From contig JAJGOT010000017.1 in the NCBI GenBank assembly GCA_022457155.1, positions 1,512,501 to 1,576,500 of the forward strand: a stretch of 64,000 bases of DNA, given 5' to 3'. Shown here piece after piece: positions 1-10,113 of this stretch. The notes under the pieces were generated by a model. The model was not told the DNA's origin. It worked only from the letters and a program-made list of their open reading frames with translations, and did no database searches. This stretch comes from Cladopsammia gracilis (taxonomy: Eukaryota; Cnidaria; Anthozoa; Scleractinia; Dendrophylliidae). The position numbers were made by a program, and so were the translations under genes. Position 1 is the stretch's first letter, and every line of letters begins with the position of its first letter.

Positions 1-559
1 ATTTTGACCACATTTAGTGGTCTTCTTCAGGGTGACTAAAACACCGTTAACGTATTACAATTCAAAATTGCTGAGGCGTCCGATGTCAAGGAAACGCGTG
101 CGTACCAAAACAACTGACTGTTATTTTGAAACTGTAACGGAAACATATTGCGTTGCATTACAATAAAGCGACAAAAACTATCCATACACGTGCGCTTGCA
201 CTTACAAAAAGCTATTCATACGTGTGCGCTCGCGCTTATACGTGTCTTCCTGTTTTGAGCATAAAAACCGTCATTGTCATTAAGCCCATTCGGTATCAAA
301 GTCCCTAATCAAGGGAGCCTAATAAGCGCGAGCGCACACGTATGAATAGCTTTTTGTAAGCGCGAGCGCACGCGTATGAATAGTTTTTGTCGCTTTATTG
401 TAATGCAACGCAATATGTTTCCGTTACAGTTTCAAAATAACAGTCAGTTGTTTTGGTACGCACGCGTTTCCTTGACATCGGACGCCTCAACAATTTTGAA
501 TTGTAATACGTTAACGGTGTTTTAGTCACCCTGAAGAAGACCACTAAATGTGGTCGAAA
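1..559. repeat. Long palindrome (foldback element) with ribozyme-like ends
   Basis: The first about 265 bases are repeated in reverse complement at about 318-559. Pairs include GACCACATTTAGTGGTC at the left against the same block at 539-555, and TTCAAAATTGC against CAATTTTGAA near 65 and 490. The left end is cut by the window edge. Each tip holds a hairpin with a GACCAC stem preceded by CTGAAGA and followed by GAAA (531-558 on plus, mirrored on minus). This resembles the pseudo-LTR of Penelope-like retroelements, but no reverse transcriptase is present. It lies in an ARMC8 intron. The palindrome is seen directly; the family is inferred. Confidence 0.85.
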
Positions 560-604
560 TATAGGTGTCAGACAAAAAAGTATTGGTTTGTCTTCATTTG
601 TGAC

Positions 605-905
605 AAATTAAGTACTGTTTCAGCCTTTTGGGCCTCATCAGTGCGGTGCTGATGCTAGGATGGAAGTATAGCTTTAAAAGCCATCCCAAATGTCCCACAC
701 ATGTGGTAACATCTAAGTCATGCCAGATTGCTCAAACTAGAAAACTAGTGAGCTATGCGCAATGCTACAGCAATGACTCATCCTAATACAGTGCTCAATT
801 TGGACATGAAAGCAAAGCTTTTTATGCCAAAGAGCTATATCTAACTGCAGACAGTACTGTTTCGACCTTTTTTTCGGCCTTTTTGTTGTTGATATATAAT
901 GTTCT
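605..905 (-). ncRNA. Tandem hammerhead-ribozyme-like motifs, retrozyme-like repeat
   Basis: Read on the minus strand, 647-617 gives ACCGCA, then CTGATGA (641-635), a GGCC/GGCT hairpin as stem II, then GAAAC (621-617). This is the hammerhead core order. A second related copy lies 242 bp away: stem II 876-864, GAAA 863-860, CAGTACTG as a minimal stem III (859-852), then the GTC cleavage triplet (852-850). The bases after the cleavage site, TGCAGT, can pair with ACCGCA of the other copy as stem I with one mismatch. The first copy has lost stem III and the second has lost the CTGATGA box, so neither copy alone looks active. Metazoan retrozymes and Penelope-like elements are known to carry such tandem type I hammerheads. 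The assignment is made by eye. Confidence 0.55.
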
Positions 906-1850
906 GATCATTGCAATGTCCGTCCCTTGGGCAGATGTTTCGGTTCCGGCAGTTGCAGTTTTCTATACTGGCCACCAAAAAATGTAACTTGTGTTTGTGG
1001 GAAAAATACTTTTATTATATATAATTTGTAAACCGGAAACGTCCACTCTGAACAATATCTAGCTGTAGACACTCCAGAAAATTCATGTTGAAAACCGCAG
1101 CTATTTACATGTAGATTTTACCTGAAATGTCACACAATCTATGTACTGTATTGTACACTGTATTGTTTGGCTGTTGAAGTAGCATGTGGTCAAGGTGCCT
1201 GAATATTGGTCATTTTTTTTTTGTTGGTGGGCTCAGGTTTATGAACAAGAGGAAGTTGAGGTCTGTGAACACACCCTTTCAAACTAAAAACAATATGGGG
1301 TGAAAACAAGGCTGTCATTAGCAGCTGGCAACTAGCTATTATGGCTGGCAACTGACAGTGGTGATAATGACTGGCATAACTCAAAGTTTAAAAATGACAA
1401 AGGGGTAACTATGTTGAGCCTTCTTTCCTGCCTTCTTTCCTTGTATAGCTGGCTATCCCAAAGATTAATGATAGCCTTAGCCTGTAAGTGTTAATTTCCA
1501 GCCAATTTGTCCCCACAACCTTGGTTATTAAAGTTATACATGGCAAAAACAAAGCCTGGCCTTTGGGTAAATCATGGGCAGTCTCTCTCAGGTAGCCAAT
1601 CTCACCACAGGATTCACCTCATTTTGCCTGCTTGTGGAGGCAGCCATATAATTATTTGTACCATAATTGGATAGATGGCTATAGTCCTTAAACATGTAAC
1701 TATTAAGTAGTGTTTAATATTTTTAAATTTGATTTCTGTAGTTTTTTTGTAAAATGCCTGCAATTTTTAATGAACGACAGTAAGATTATCAGTAATTTAA
1801 TATTATGATAATATTATTATTATTACATGATTATACTTCTCACTTCCCAG
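906..1850. other. ARMC8 intron sequence without a recognisable feature
   Basis: This AT-rich intronic stretch leads to the acceptor CACTTCCCAG at 1841-1850. No ARMC8 coding exon, RNA gene or clear repeat was recognised. Exons for the roughly 130 N-terminal residues of ARMC8 are expected upstream of the window. Confidence 0.6.
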
Positions 1851-1943
1851 AATCCCAGCATTGTTCCTCAGCTAGTTGAACTGCTATCAAGTTCTTTCTC
1901 TAATGCAGAGTGTGCAGCTTTCATCCTTTCCAAATGTTGCCAG
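1851..1943 (+). CDS. ARMC8: ARMC8, first exon seen in window (exon 1 of 14 here)
   Basis: ARMC8 is the armadillo-repeat scaffold of the CTLH/GID E3 ubiquitin ligase (yeast Gid5). It holds the substrate receptor GID4 and is also reported to bind HRS and alpha-catenin. This exon encodes NPSIVPQLVELL...ILSKCCQ, which matches the region just before the GPDHQ segment of animal ARMC8. It is bounded by CCCAG at 1846-1850 and GTAAG at 1944, phase 0 on both sides. The fourteen exons found here sum to 1554 nt (517 codons plus stop) with every junction in phase, and they align in order with vertebrate ARMC8 to its C terminus. About 130 N-terminal residues are missing because they lie upstream of the window. 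The identification rests on remembered family sequence, not a search, but is firm. Confidence 0.92.
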
Positions 1944-2277
1944 GTAAGAAACTACAAAAGTGTCCATGTAATTCACCAATGGGCTACTTCACTAGCTGAA
2001 ATGTTGCCAGTGCAGCTGCAAAGGTATCCCATGACTCTCTTATCAGGGTCACAAAATTATGTACTTTCTGTCCTAAATAGGGCTAGAAATTAAAGATTTT
2101 TGTCTTCAACAGGGGCAGGGAATAAGGGACCCAGTAGCACGGCACCCCACTCAAGACTTCAATAAGTCTCCCCATACACACACACTTCAAATGACTACCA
2201 GATACCCTCTTATCTTAGGTTACAGAAATCAGTTACATGTAAATATAAATTAATTAAATCAATATGCTGTTCTCCAG

Positions 2278-2434
2278 GGTCCTGCCCATCAGGCACTGTT
2301 GTGTAACATGGGGGCTGTAAATGCTCTAATGCCACTCCTGGTATGTGACATTCCCAAGATACAACAGCCAGCTTTACAGTGTTATGCAGCCATGTCGTTT
2401 CAAAATGGAGCTGTGTCACTGGCCATGAAATCAG
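2278..2434 (+). CDS. ARMC8: ARMC8 exon 2 (window numbering)
   Basis: Begins after TTCTCCAG and encodes GPAHQALLCNMGAVNALMPL through SLAMKS, an armadillo repeat. It ends in phase 1 at the donor G|GTATT. The next exon completes the codon and continues ATHQGENLIQIF. A 1.7-kb Ginger-like transposon starts only 28 bp after the donor. Confidence 0.92.
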
Positions 2435-2930
2435 GTATTAACTGTCCAGTCATTAAGTATATGTTGCAGTTAATTTTTCTGTTCAGTTAATTTTAAATTT
2501 TAACTAGTGAATTTTTTTTAACTAGTTTATTTTTTTTTTAACCAGTTTATTTTTTCTAACTAGGTTATTTTTCTTTAACTAGTTAATCTTTTTCTGAACT
2601 AGTAAAATTGTTATGACTAGTTAGTTTTTCAAACATTCTGGGTATTTTTAATCCAAGTTATTTTTTCATGGATGAAGTGTATGTTGGGCTTCTAAGGTTA
2701 TTGGTTTGGCCTAAGTGTTATAAAGTAAGGGTTAGAGTTAGGTTAGGGTTTTGGTGACTTACCATCTCAACTGTAAGGGTTCTTAAGGCGGCCAGGGTAT
2801 ACTGATTAGGCCTAAGCATTATGGATTAAGGGTTAGGGTCAATTTGGAGTTAGGGACACTTACTATCTATGACAACTACAACAAATAAATAAAAGCCCCT
2901 TTAATAATATCTGTTTGGTCAACTACAATT

Positions 2931-3588
2931 TCACACTGCATGTACAAGGTACAATTCTTCCAATTTTTCTAAGACTTCTTCAGCCGTTTTGTTGTACAAG
3001 GCATATAACCACGAGTACTTTGTGTGGTGATCGGTGATGTGTAGTACCCACTGATGACAGCGTGAACTATCAGCACAGGAACATTTCAGATTTCGGAAAT
3101 CAATAAGATCAATTTCTACATGTGACAGAAACGTCTCAACACTGAGAGGGTTTGTTATGGGGCGTTTTTGGTGGTCCGTAACACTCTTCTGCTGGATATG
3201 AAGTGTACACAAACTTGTGAATAAAGATACTACTTGCTGTGGTATCTTTTACGTAGTTATTTGTTTTGTCTCTTCCTCGGTGTACCGTGGATGAGTGGCA
3301 CTGACTGAGTACTTCGTGTATCTCATCTCTCGGTACTACTATCTTGTTTCCTCTTGTGACAATTTTTCCATCTTTGACCGTCCATCCTTTTCTTCGAAAA
3401 CTATTTATATCATTTTTCGAGAGTTCAGCTTCATGTTGTTGGCGTTTTTCAGGGTCTTCTATGCTTTCTAGGTAAGTCTTCGCATTTTCATAAAACGATT
3501 GGTCAATGTAAACTGTGAATTTGCTTTGAGTCTTCTGCTTCAATAGCTCTAACTTCTCGTAAAACGTCTTCTCCACGCATCCTTCCAT
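2931..3588 (-). pseudogene. Ginger/KRBA2-type integrase fragment
   Basis: Two overlapping minus-strand frames (3588-3136 and 3212-2931) give one protein interrupted by a frameshift near 3140-3210. The first part (start MEGCVEKTFYEKLELLKQ) ends with a degenerate zinc-binding H2C2-like region around CHSSTVHRGRDKT. The second continues into the start of an rve-type core with HVEIDLIDFRNL and WVLHITDHHTKYSW. The aspartates in HVEID and ITDHH fit the integrase fold start. The reading stops before the distal catalytic D and E, so the catalytic core is incomplete. Resemblance to KRBA2-like and Ginger integrases is from memory of the family. Confidence 0.65.
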
Positions 3589-3732
3589 TTGAAATTGAGA
3601 AAGAACTGCTAAGTCCGCGTTTTGTGCAATAACGCATGCATGACATTTTTTTGCATAATTAATTTTGGCCGAGGGGAGTCTGGGATCAAATAAGTAATAA
3701 TATAGAGAAGTATGGGGGGAATTTGCAACGTA

Positions 3733-3800
3733 GTCCTGTGTGGTCTAGTGGTGAAGACAGTGGACTTCAGATCTGAAGGTCGTGAGTTCGAACTCCAGGT
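3733..3800 (+). other. tRNA-like sequence (Pol III A and B boxes)
   Basis: TGGTCTAGTGG at 3741-3751 matches the A box, and GAGTTCGAACTCC at 3784-3796 matches a B box with a T-arm. A palindrome CTTCAGATCTGAAG occupies the anticodon-arm position. A good acceptor stem is not evident, so this is more likely a tRNA pseudogene or tRNA-derived SINE head than a working tRNA gene. It lies inside the Ginger-like element. Confidence 0.45.
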
Positions 3801-4461
3801 AGGTACCAAAATAAAATTCTTTATTTCATAATTGTTGTGTTCTGTTGTGAAGGGGGGACATGGGAGTAAATAAGGGAGGGGAAGGTAGGTAGGACTAAGG
3901 GGTAGGGAGACAGGAAGGAAAAAAAGAAGGGAAGGAAGGAAAATAGAGAAATAGCGAGCAGAACAAAATTTCCCTTTTTTTGACATTTGTTTGTTTTTAA
4001 ACCCCCCCCCAAAAAAAAACCATGCCCCTATTTTTTTAACCACACCCCATAAAGAAAATCCCTTTTCAGACAGTTGATAGAAAAATAAACTAGTTAAAAA
4101 TAATAAACTAGTTAAAATTTAAAATTTAACTGAATTTTTTTTTTTAACTACAACATATACAAACTATTAACCTCCTTAATGCAGATAACACAGGGCCATA
4201 AAAAAAAATCATAAGTAGCTGAGTGACATGAGTGACTGTATAATGGAGGTACCCTGACAAAACATAAAGGAAACTAAGGTGGCTGCCTTAATGTGCTTCA
4301 GTTTGAGTCCCAATGTGAAATAGCCATTGAGGATAAAATGAACTCATTCAGTGACTGTGCACCCGCAGTAAAATGTCTTTATTAATTTATGGATTTATGG
4401 ATCTGGTGGGTACAATAGGATTAATGGTGGCTAAAGAAAATGATTTCTGTTTACTCTGTAG

Positions 4462-4552
4462 CTACCCATCAAGGCGAGAATCTGATTCAGATTTTCACTA
4501 AGCTTCTCTCGAGGGACAGGCCAGATGAGATTCAACTGGGAGCTGCAAAGTG
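4462..4552 (+). CDS. ARMC8: ARMC8 exon 3
   Basis: The acceptor is TTACTCTGTAG. The exon completes the split codon and encodes ATHQGENLIQIFTKLL followed by SRDRPDEIQLGAAK, matching the FVKMLQRDKPIEMQL region of vertebrate ARMC8. It ends at TG|GTAAGT in phase 2. Confidence 0.92.
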
Positions 4553-4832
4553 GTAAGTGTCTGACCAGCTACATGTAATTACACCATAATACTTTTTGCA
4601 TTTCTTTGCTGAAGGATGTCTTCAGGAGCAACCAGGAAACAAGAAACCAAAACAATTTTTTTATCAGTGTTTTGTTCCACATGTCCGATTTGCATGGACT
4701 GATGTTTGATAATAGATAGATAAATAGATAGATAGAAACTTTATTAAAGTGTCAAAAGCCATCTAGCTAGGGAAAAAATCCCTTACTAATTTGGGGACAC
4801 CAATAAGGGAAAAATTTACAAACTAAAAACTA

Positions 4833-5358
4833 CCTTATTATAGGAAATTAACAATGCACATTGACAACGCGAAGAAAATTTACGTTACACTAAATTAACG
4901 CGAATTTTTCAAAAGTTAGGTTTGCATGCATTAAATTAACGCGAATTTTTCGATAAGCAGCTTGCTTTATTTACTGCGATTTTCATAATTCTGCAAACTC
5001 GCACTTAACATTTCTGAACGCCAAACTGCGTTTTGGCTTCCGTCAATAAAACCTTCCAAGACAAGTGCACGGATGTTTCTAAGCTTTTTTTTTAAGCCGA
5101 AAATTTGGTTTTGAAGCCTAACTAGACTCTATCAATTCAAAAGATTTTTCAAAGCCTCCGTGAAATGTGACTCTGAAAAGCCAATAGAGGAGTCATGAAC
5201 TAATAAGGTTTTGTAATGAAATAAAGGTGCTTTAAAATAACAATGTTGTGAAATAGCGTGCATTAAATTTACATCGACATTAATTAAGATACATTAAATT
5301 AACGCGAATTTTGTAAAATCGCGTTAATAAAGTGCATTGTTAATTTCCTATAATAAGG
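4833..5358. mobile_element. 526-bp MITE with TA target duplication
   Basis: The left end CCTTATTATAGG at 4833 is mirrored by CCTATAATAAGG ending at 5358; the match runs about 27 bp (to AACAATGCAC/GTGCATTGTT). TA dinucleotides flank both sides. The interior holds repeated AAATTAACGCGAATTTT motifs. The TA duplication suggests mobilisation by a Tc1/mariner-type transposase. It is inserted in the LINE 3' region and is therefore younger than it. Confidence 0.8.
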
Positions 5359-5428
5359 TATATACAGTAATATATAAAAAATCTACAGTTATCTAATTGC
5401 AAGATTTGTAATAAAAAATATATAAAAA

Positions 5429-6510
5429 TCAAGAGGAACAGAGGCTACACCCTGCGCTGCCATCATCTAAAAGTTCACTTATATTGAATTGGCGTATATT
5501 GCCTTTGAACGACATTAGGGTTGTGACGTCCCTAATACTCTTGGGTAGATTTGTCCATAGCCTAGGCCCTAGATATCTAATAGAGTGCTTGCCGTAGGTG
5601 ACTGTTTCGTACCTGTGTATAGAGAAATCTGCTTGCCTCAAAGTATAATTACTATTTGGTTTTTTAAAGATGTTACTTATATATGCAGGGCACAGTTTAT
5701 GCTTTACTTTATACATGAGGGTGCACAGGTCCTGTAACACTCTATTTTAGTAGGGTTGGCAGATCTGCCTTCTCTAATAATTGTTCGTAACTAGAGTTAT
5801 TGTCCTTGAAAACCACCCTAAGTCCTCTTTCTTGTAGTCTTTCAAGCTTTCGAGTGTCACTTGCTTTGCAAAAATGCCACACTAGGTGACAATAGGTGAG
5901 GTATGGTAGTATCGCACTTTTGAATAATATTAACTTAGATTTCATAGCAATTAAATTACGTAGTCTCATTAGAACACCAGTTCTCTGGTTGGCTTTTTTT
6001 GCAAATAGAGATTGTATGCTCAGAGAAATTTAGCTTAGAATCTAACAGAAGTTTGATATTATCTTTAGTTTCGATTTCGACATCATTCACGCAAATATTA
6101 CTGTCATTTTGAGTGAAGCCCAAGTTCAAAACTTGGTACTTTTTGAGGTTACCCGCCAGTAAGTTAGAATCGTACCACATTGTTGCTAAGTTGGCACTAT
6201 CCTTTAGCTGGGAAGTCACAGCTGCCTGGTCTGTTCCTGCGTGGTAAATTTGATGATTGTCTGCATACATAGACAAGTTCGCTGTTAGGCAGTAGGATAG
6301 GTCATTCTGGAAAACATTCCATAACAACGGGCCAAGCTCGGAACCCTGAGGACAGCCGCGTCTCACAAATCGGCTTGAACTAACATGACGGCCGATCTTT
6401 ACTTGATATTTCCGTTCATTTAAGTAGCTGTTTAAAAGTTGAATAGCGCTTTCCTGGAAACCATACGCTTCGAGCTCAGTTCCAAGTTGATCTGGTAACA
6501 GAGCTGATTC
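5429..6510 (-). pseudogene. Non-LTR reverse transcriptase, C-terminal fragment
   Basis: The frame from 6510 to 5956 reads through NSYLNERKYQVKIG, RRGCPQGSELGPLLWNV and SMYADNHQIYHAG, the fingers-palm region and motif C of a non-LTR reverse transcriptase. The catalytic YADD is YADN here, an inactivating change. Frame breaks near 5960 and 5741 separate the thumb (KSAILPYLTYCHLVW) and the conserved C-terminal region (YGKHSIRYLGPRLWTNLP). This is a dead copy. Confidence 0.75.
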
Positions 6511-6569
6511 TACAGTCTATTGTATACATTGTGTAATTGATGGGTTTTACGCAATACTACTATCATAAT

Positions 6570-7575
6570 AAGTGACAATTTTGTATTGAATCTAAATTGC
6601 TCCAAGTAAACTCTATTTTGGCACAGAGACTTGTTATCATGAAAGAAACTTAGTTCTGTATTTTAGTTTTCATCAAAAGGCTTATTACTTTTCGTTAAAA
6701 CTCCAGCAACCAACACAAAAGAGGATACAATGCTTTGTTTCAGTTAAAACATATACTGTAACAAAGGAAATCAGTAAAATGCTTTGCTTAATTAAGTCAG
6801 TTTAACCCATTGACACCTGAACCGCCCAAGCTACAGCCTCTCATTCTAGTGCATCCTGGCCTTGCCTCGATTTTCAACATCACCACCACACTGCATGCTG
6901 GGTAATAAGCACAATTTTTGACAGAGTTCGTTTCTTTCCCCACACTTTTCATATTTATACTAAGTCCACAGCCACTCCGACCTACCACCGAAATTTCGCG
7001 CTTGTTGTGTTCAGTGGTCACAACTTCCAAAATATGCCATGGTAGGTCGAGAAATTCATCCAGAGTCGAGCCCCAAGGCTACTTCGTTTCTTGGCGGCCA
7101 TTTTTGCAGTTCAACGAACAACGAGCCAAATTCATAAATGAAGTACAACACCTAACTCGCTTCATTGAGAAAGTGGACTCTGAACTACCTTCAAGCTTAA
7201 TGATGCTCATCAGGCAGCTACTAAAGATGAAAAATGGCTGTGAACTTAACAAAAATTACAGATACACCATATTTCAGCCTTTATTGCAATTCAACGAAGT
7301 AAAATGACATCACAATGATGTTTCCAGTAAACACGAGCCTTCAGTGTTTTAGAACAGCAGCAATTTCCATGGTAACTTTAAATTTGGAGTCACAAAATCC
7401 TATGGGGCATGTGTATCTAGAAAATCGCTCAAATACGTAAAAATTCTCAGGAGTCAATGGGTTACGTCTTTTGCTAAAAAGAGAAATACAGAACTGACTA
7501 GTTTCTTACATGACAACCAGTCTCTGTTTCAAAATAGAGCTTATTTGGACTGCAATTTAGATTTCAATCAAAATG
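6570..7575. repeat. Inverted repeat (foldback) enclosing a MITE
   Basis: The segment from about 6575 to 6673 (TCTATTTTGGCACAGAGAC and neighbours) is mirrored at about 7474-7570 (GTCTCTGTTTCAAAATAGA). The arms are about 100 bp and diverged. The loop is largely a second inverted-repeat element at 6803-7464. No coding potential was recognised. Confidence 0.6.
6803..7464. mobile_element. MITE with TAACCCATTGAC termini
   Basis: The left terminus TAACCCATTGACACCTGA is mirrored by TCAGGAGTCAATGGGTTA ending at 7464. The element is 662 bp, probably with a TA or TTA target duplication. The 129-codon open frame across it has no recognisable domain and is probably chance. Confidence 0.65.
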
Positions 7576-7822
7576 TAAAAACTCAAGAAAGTGACTGGAT
7601 GTTCATATTAGACAGACTACTAAATAAATACATAAATTTATTATATGGCAAACTACATTCTGATTGGTCCCTGAGTGGTCCAAATTTTGTAGTATGGACC
7701 ACTTACTCATTCACCAAATTCCTTTTCTGAAACATTGAACAAAAGAAAACTGTTTTCTATTAAGTAGAAACATTTTTCCTTATGTCTGGTGGACAGTTTT
7801 GACCTGAAAAATGCAAGTATAT

Positions 7823-8052
7823 ACAGGGGGTGACAACTCTAAGAAGGCCTGTTTCGGGAAATTTTGCCGGGAATCGGGAGACTCGAAAAATTTTCAGGGA
7901 AACATGAGACAATGTTGTTAAAATTTCGGGAAGTTTGAAATTTTTGCGAGAATGTCTCCGAAAAAATCGGGAAGATATTCCAAATTTTCGGGACAACTTT
8001 CAGTTCACACAGTGTTGCTCAAACAGCGTTTGTTAGAGTTGTCACCCCCCGT
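7823..8052. mobile_element. 230-bp MITE with 7-bp target duplication
   Basis: The termini are ACAGGGGGTGACAACTCTAA and its inverted copy ending CACCCCCCGT. AGTATAT flanks both ends (7816-7822 and 8053-8059). The interior repeats CGGGAA-type motifs. A CAGGGG start is hAT-like, though hAT duplications are 8 bp, so the superfamily is uncertain. Confidence 0.75.
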
Positions 8053-8495
8053 AGTATATGTTTAACTTTGGTGCATGTGTTTTGGTGCATGTGTGCATGT
8101 GTTTTGAGAATGGTGCATTAATAATTCAACAAAATGTTTCAAAAGCCATTAATACTCTATTGAAGTAGCTTGTACAGTCCGTATTGGGGAATATTGGTCT
8201 CGTTCTTTTTTTTTTTTTTTTGCAAATTTATGGATGGAGTAGAAGGTGAGGTTCTTAAGCTTGAAAAAAAGAACAAGAACAATATTTCCCGAACACAGAT
8301 CTCACACTAGTTCAATTACCATAATAGAATGATGATTCTGAACGGCACTGCTTTATCAATAAAATCATTATTTCTTGATTCATTCCTCTGACATTTTGTT
8401 GCATTTTCACAAAACTGATTTATATTGTATTTTTGCTGTGGTTTTCCTTCAACTTCACTAGCTTTTAATAATCTTATCCTTTGTTCCTTCTACAG

Positions 8496-8559
8496 TTTGA
8501 CAAATATGCACAGAGCAGGAGCTGTTCCAGCCCTTGACAACCATTCACTATTGATAAAG
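8496..8559 (+). CDS. ARMC8: ARMC8 exon 4
   Basis: The acceptor is CCTTCTACAG. The exon encodes (C)LTNMHRAGAVPALDNHSLLIK, matching KCLTYMCRAGAI of vertebrate ARMC8. The donor is AAG|GTGCAT, phase 0. A MITE begins 19 bp downstream. Confidence 0.92.
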
Positions 8560-8578
8560 GTGCATAACTACGTTAGAA

Positions 8579-9045
8579 TAGAGTTCCGAAAGTAGCGGCT
8601 CCTGTTACTTTTAATTTGGAATTAGCAAGTCTAAGAGCTGCAACTTTCAGGTAGCCGCTATTTTTGGGTTGCTGTTACTTTCAGGCAGCTAAAATATGTG
8701 AGTTCCGTAATTGAAGCCAAAAAAAAACATGGTAAAAACATCCGCAGAATTCTTATACAGTATGAGTAAAGCACTAAGCTGTTGTATATGCTTGGCACTT
8801 GATGGAACACAGTTTCCCTTTCAATGATTTCTTAAGCTGTGTCAGTTATATCTTCATTGTACATTGTACATACAGGGAATATCTACTCGTACATCACTAT
8901 GGTATAGTTGATTGAACCTTTACTTTCGGGGGGCCTGTTACTTTCGGTTGGGCCGTTACTTTCCGGAATTACTAGAAAGGTACGAAAATCAACGTTACTT
9001 TTGGGTAGCCATAACTTTAGGGTGGGGGCTACTTTCAGAACTCTA
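8579..9045. mobile_element. MITE copy A (TAGAGTTCCGAAAGTAGC family)
   Basis: The termini TAGAGTTCCGAAAGTAGC and GCTACTTTCAGAACTCTA are inverted. The interior carries many TTACTTTYGG-type repeats on both strands. A second copy of the family lies at 16519-16886. The element begins 19 bp after the exon 4 donor. Confidence 0.75.
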
Positions 9046-9517
9046 CGGTAGTTTCATGTAGTTCCTTTTTTCTCCTGGGCTGGGTTGTTCAAAGCATGAT
9101 TAAGTTAATCCAGGGTTAGTGTCAATTTTGAATCCAGTTAAATAACTCAACAATTAAAAATTTTCCAAAGTTTTCTACTCTTCAGTTTTGACTTCACTTG
9201 TCTTCACTATTAGCTACAAATGACCTTTTGAAAACATTTTTAAACAGAGAAATGAAATCCTCACAACTTTTAATTTAGGATTTGCGTTGATCGTCTTTTG
9301 AACAACCGGGCCCTGGTGGAGCATTGCAATTTGGAATTTTTCTGGGAATTAAAGGGGTTAATGTACAGGAATTTATATACAAAGAGCAAAAGAGGCAGAG
9401 CTGACAGCCTACATGTATAAATTTTACATACATATTTGTACAGGTGACATTGATAAGAACAGGTTTGATTACTGGTATATTATAAATTGATTTTTGTTAC
9501 TGTTGCATTATTTTCAG
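9046..9517. other. ARMC8 intron sequence, no feature recognised
   Basis: Ordinary AT-rich intron up to the acceptor ATTTTCAG before exon 5. No coding or structural signal stands out. Confidence 0.5.
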
Positions 9518-9593
9518 GTTCTTGCCACAGCTGTTAGAATGTGTAAATGGGACAAAGTTCTCACAGCCAGAGCTGAGGCTGCAGAAACGTTAG
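9518..9593 (+). CDS. ARMC8: ARMC8 exon 5
   Basis: Encodes VLATAVRMCKWDKVLTARAE then AAETL, which matches [24 protein letters not shown] of vertebrate ARMC8. It ends TTAG|GTGAG in phase 1. Confidence 0.92.
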
Positions 9594-10113
9594 GTGAGAA
9601 GAAGAAAAAAAGTTGGCTTCCAAAAATAAAATCCGAATGAATATTTTGTTTCAGCAGTTCTAAGATGTGGTAGAGAGGTGGAATGAAGATTAAGGTATTT
9701 CTTCAATTCGTGTTGTTCGAAATGAGTAATGAAATCAAATTTGTAATTTGGCTGACCAGCCAAAGAAATGGCAAGCTCCACCAGTGCAAGCACCTTTTAA
9801 CATTTTGTCTCTCCATGCTTCTACAAGCTAACAATAAACTTTATGGCAAGTTTAACATGGTAACCTATAACTCACACCAAACACAGCAGTAGTTGGACCA
9901 AATTTTTGAAAGAGTTTAAAATAGCCACAGCATGTTGAAAGTCTGTTTTTTTTTTTTTGCCTGTTCACATCAAGGGGCTTAAACATGTGTTATGACAATA
10001 TTTATTTTAATCATGTTTATCTCTTGGGTATAATGGACTCCTGATCCTGAACTGTAATAGTGGAACATACTCCGACAGTTAAATGATGTTTTCAAAACCT
10101 TTCTTTCTTTCAG

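Larger units (their letters stand above)
2462..4155. mobile_element. Ginger-like DNA transposon, decayed
   Basis: The termini are TGTTGCAGTTAA at 2462 and, inverted, TTAACTACAACA ending at 4155. They continue for about 75 bp with shared AACTAGTTA-type motifs. TATA flanks both ends (2458-2461 and 4156-4159) as a 4-bp target duplication. Inside, on the minus strand, is a degenerate integrase of the Ginger/KRBA2 class. Ginger transposons are cut-and-paste elements that use a retrovirus-like integrase and have TGT-starting inverted termini. The 1.7-kb length and broken frame mark it as non-autonomous. The element sits in an ARMC8 intron. Confidence 0.7.
4716..6520 (-). mobile_element. 5'-truncated CR1/L2-like LINE, interrupted by a MITE
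   Basis: On the minus strand a reverse transcriptase reads from about 6510 to 5956, continues in shifted frames to 5429, and then runs to a 3' tail AATAAAGTTTCTATCTATC near 4735-4716. The (TCTA)n end is typical of CR1/L2-clade LINEs. A 526-bp MITE has split the 3' region at 4833-5358. The 5' endonuclease part is missing beyond about 6520. The element lies antisense in the ARMC8 intron between exons 3 and 4. Confidence 0.75.

Noticed and set aside
3609..4043. 144-codon minus ORF with PFFFSFLSP-type sequence
   Set aside because: Low-complexity purine-rich DNA in the 3' part of the Ginger-like element, with an overlapping second frame.
6918..7307. 129-codon ORF
   Set aside because: Lies inside a MITE with inverted TAACCCATTGAC termini and has no recognisable domain.
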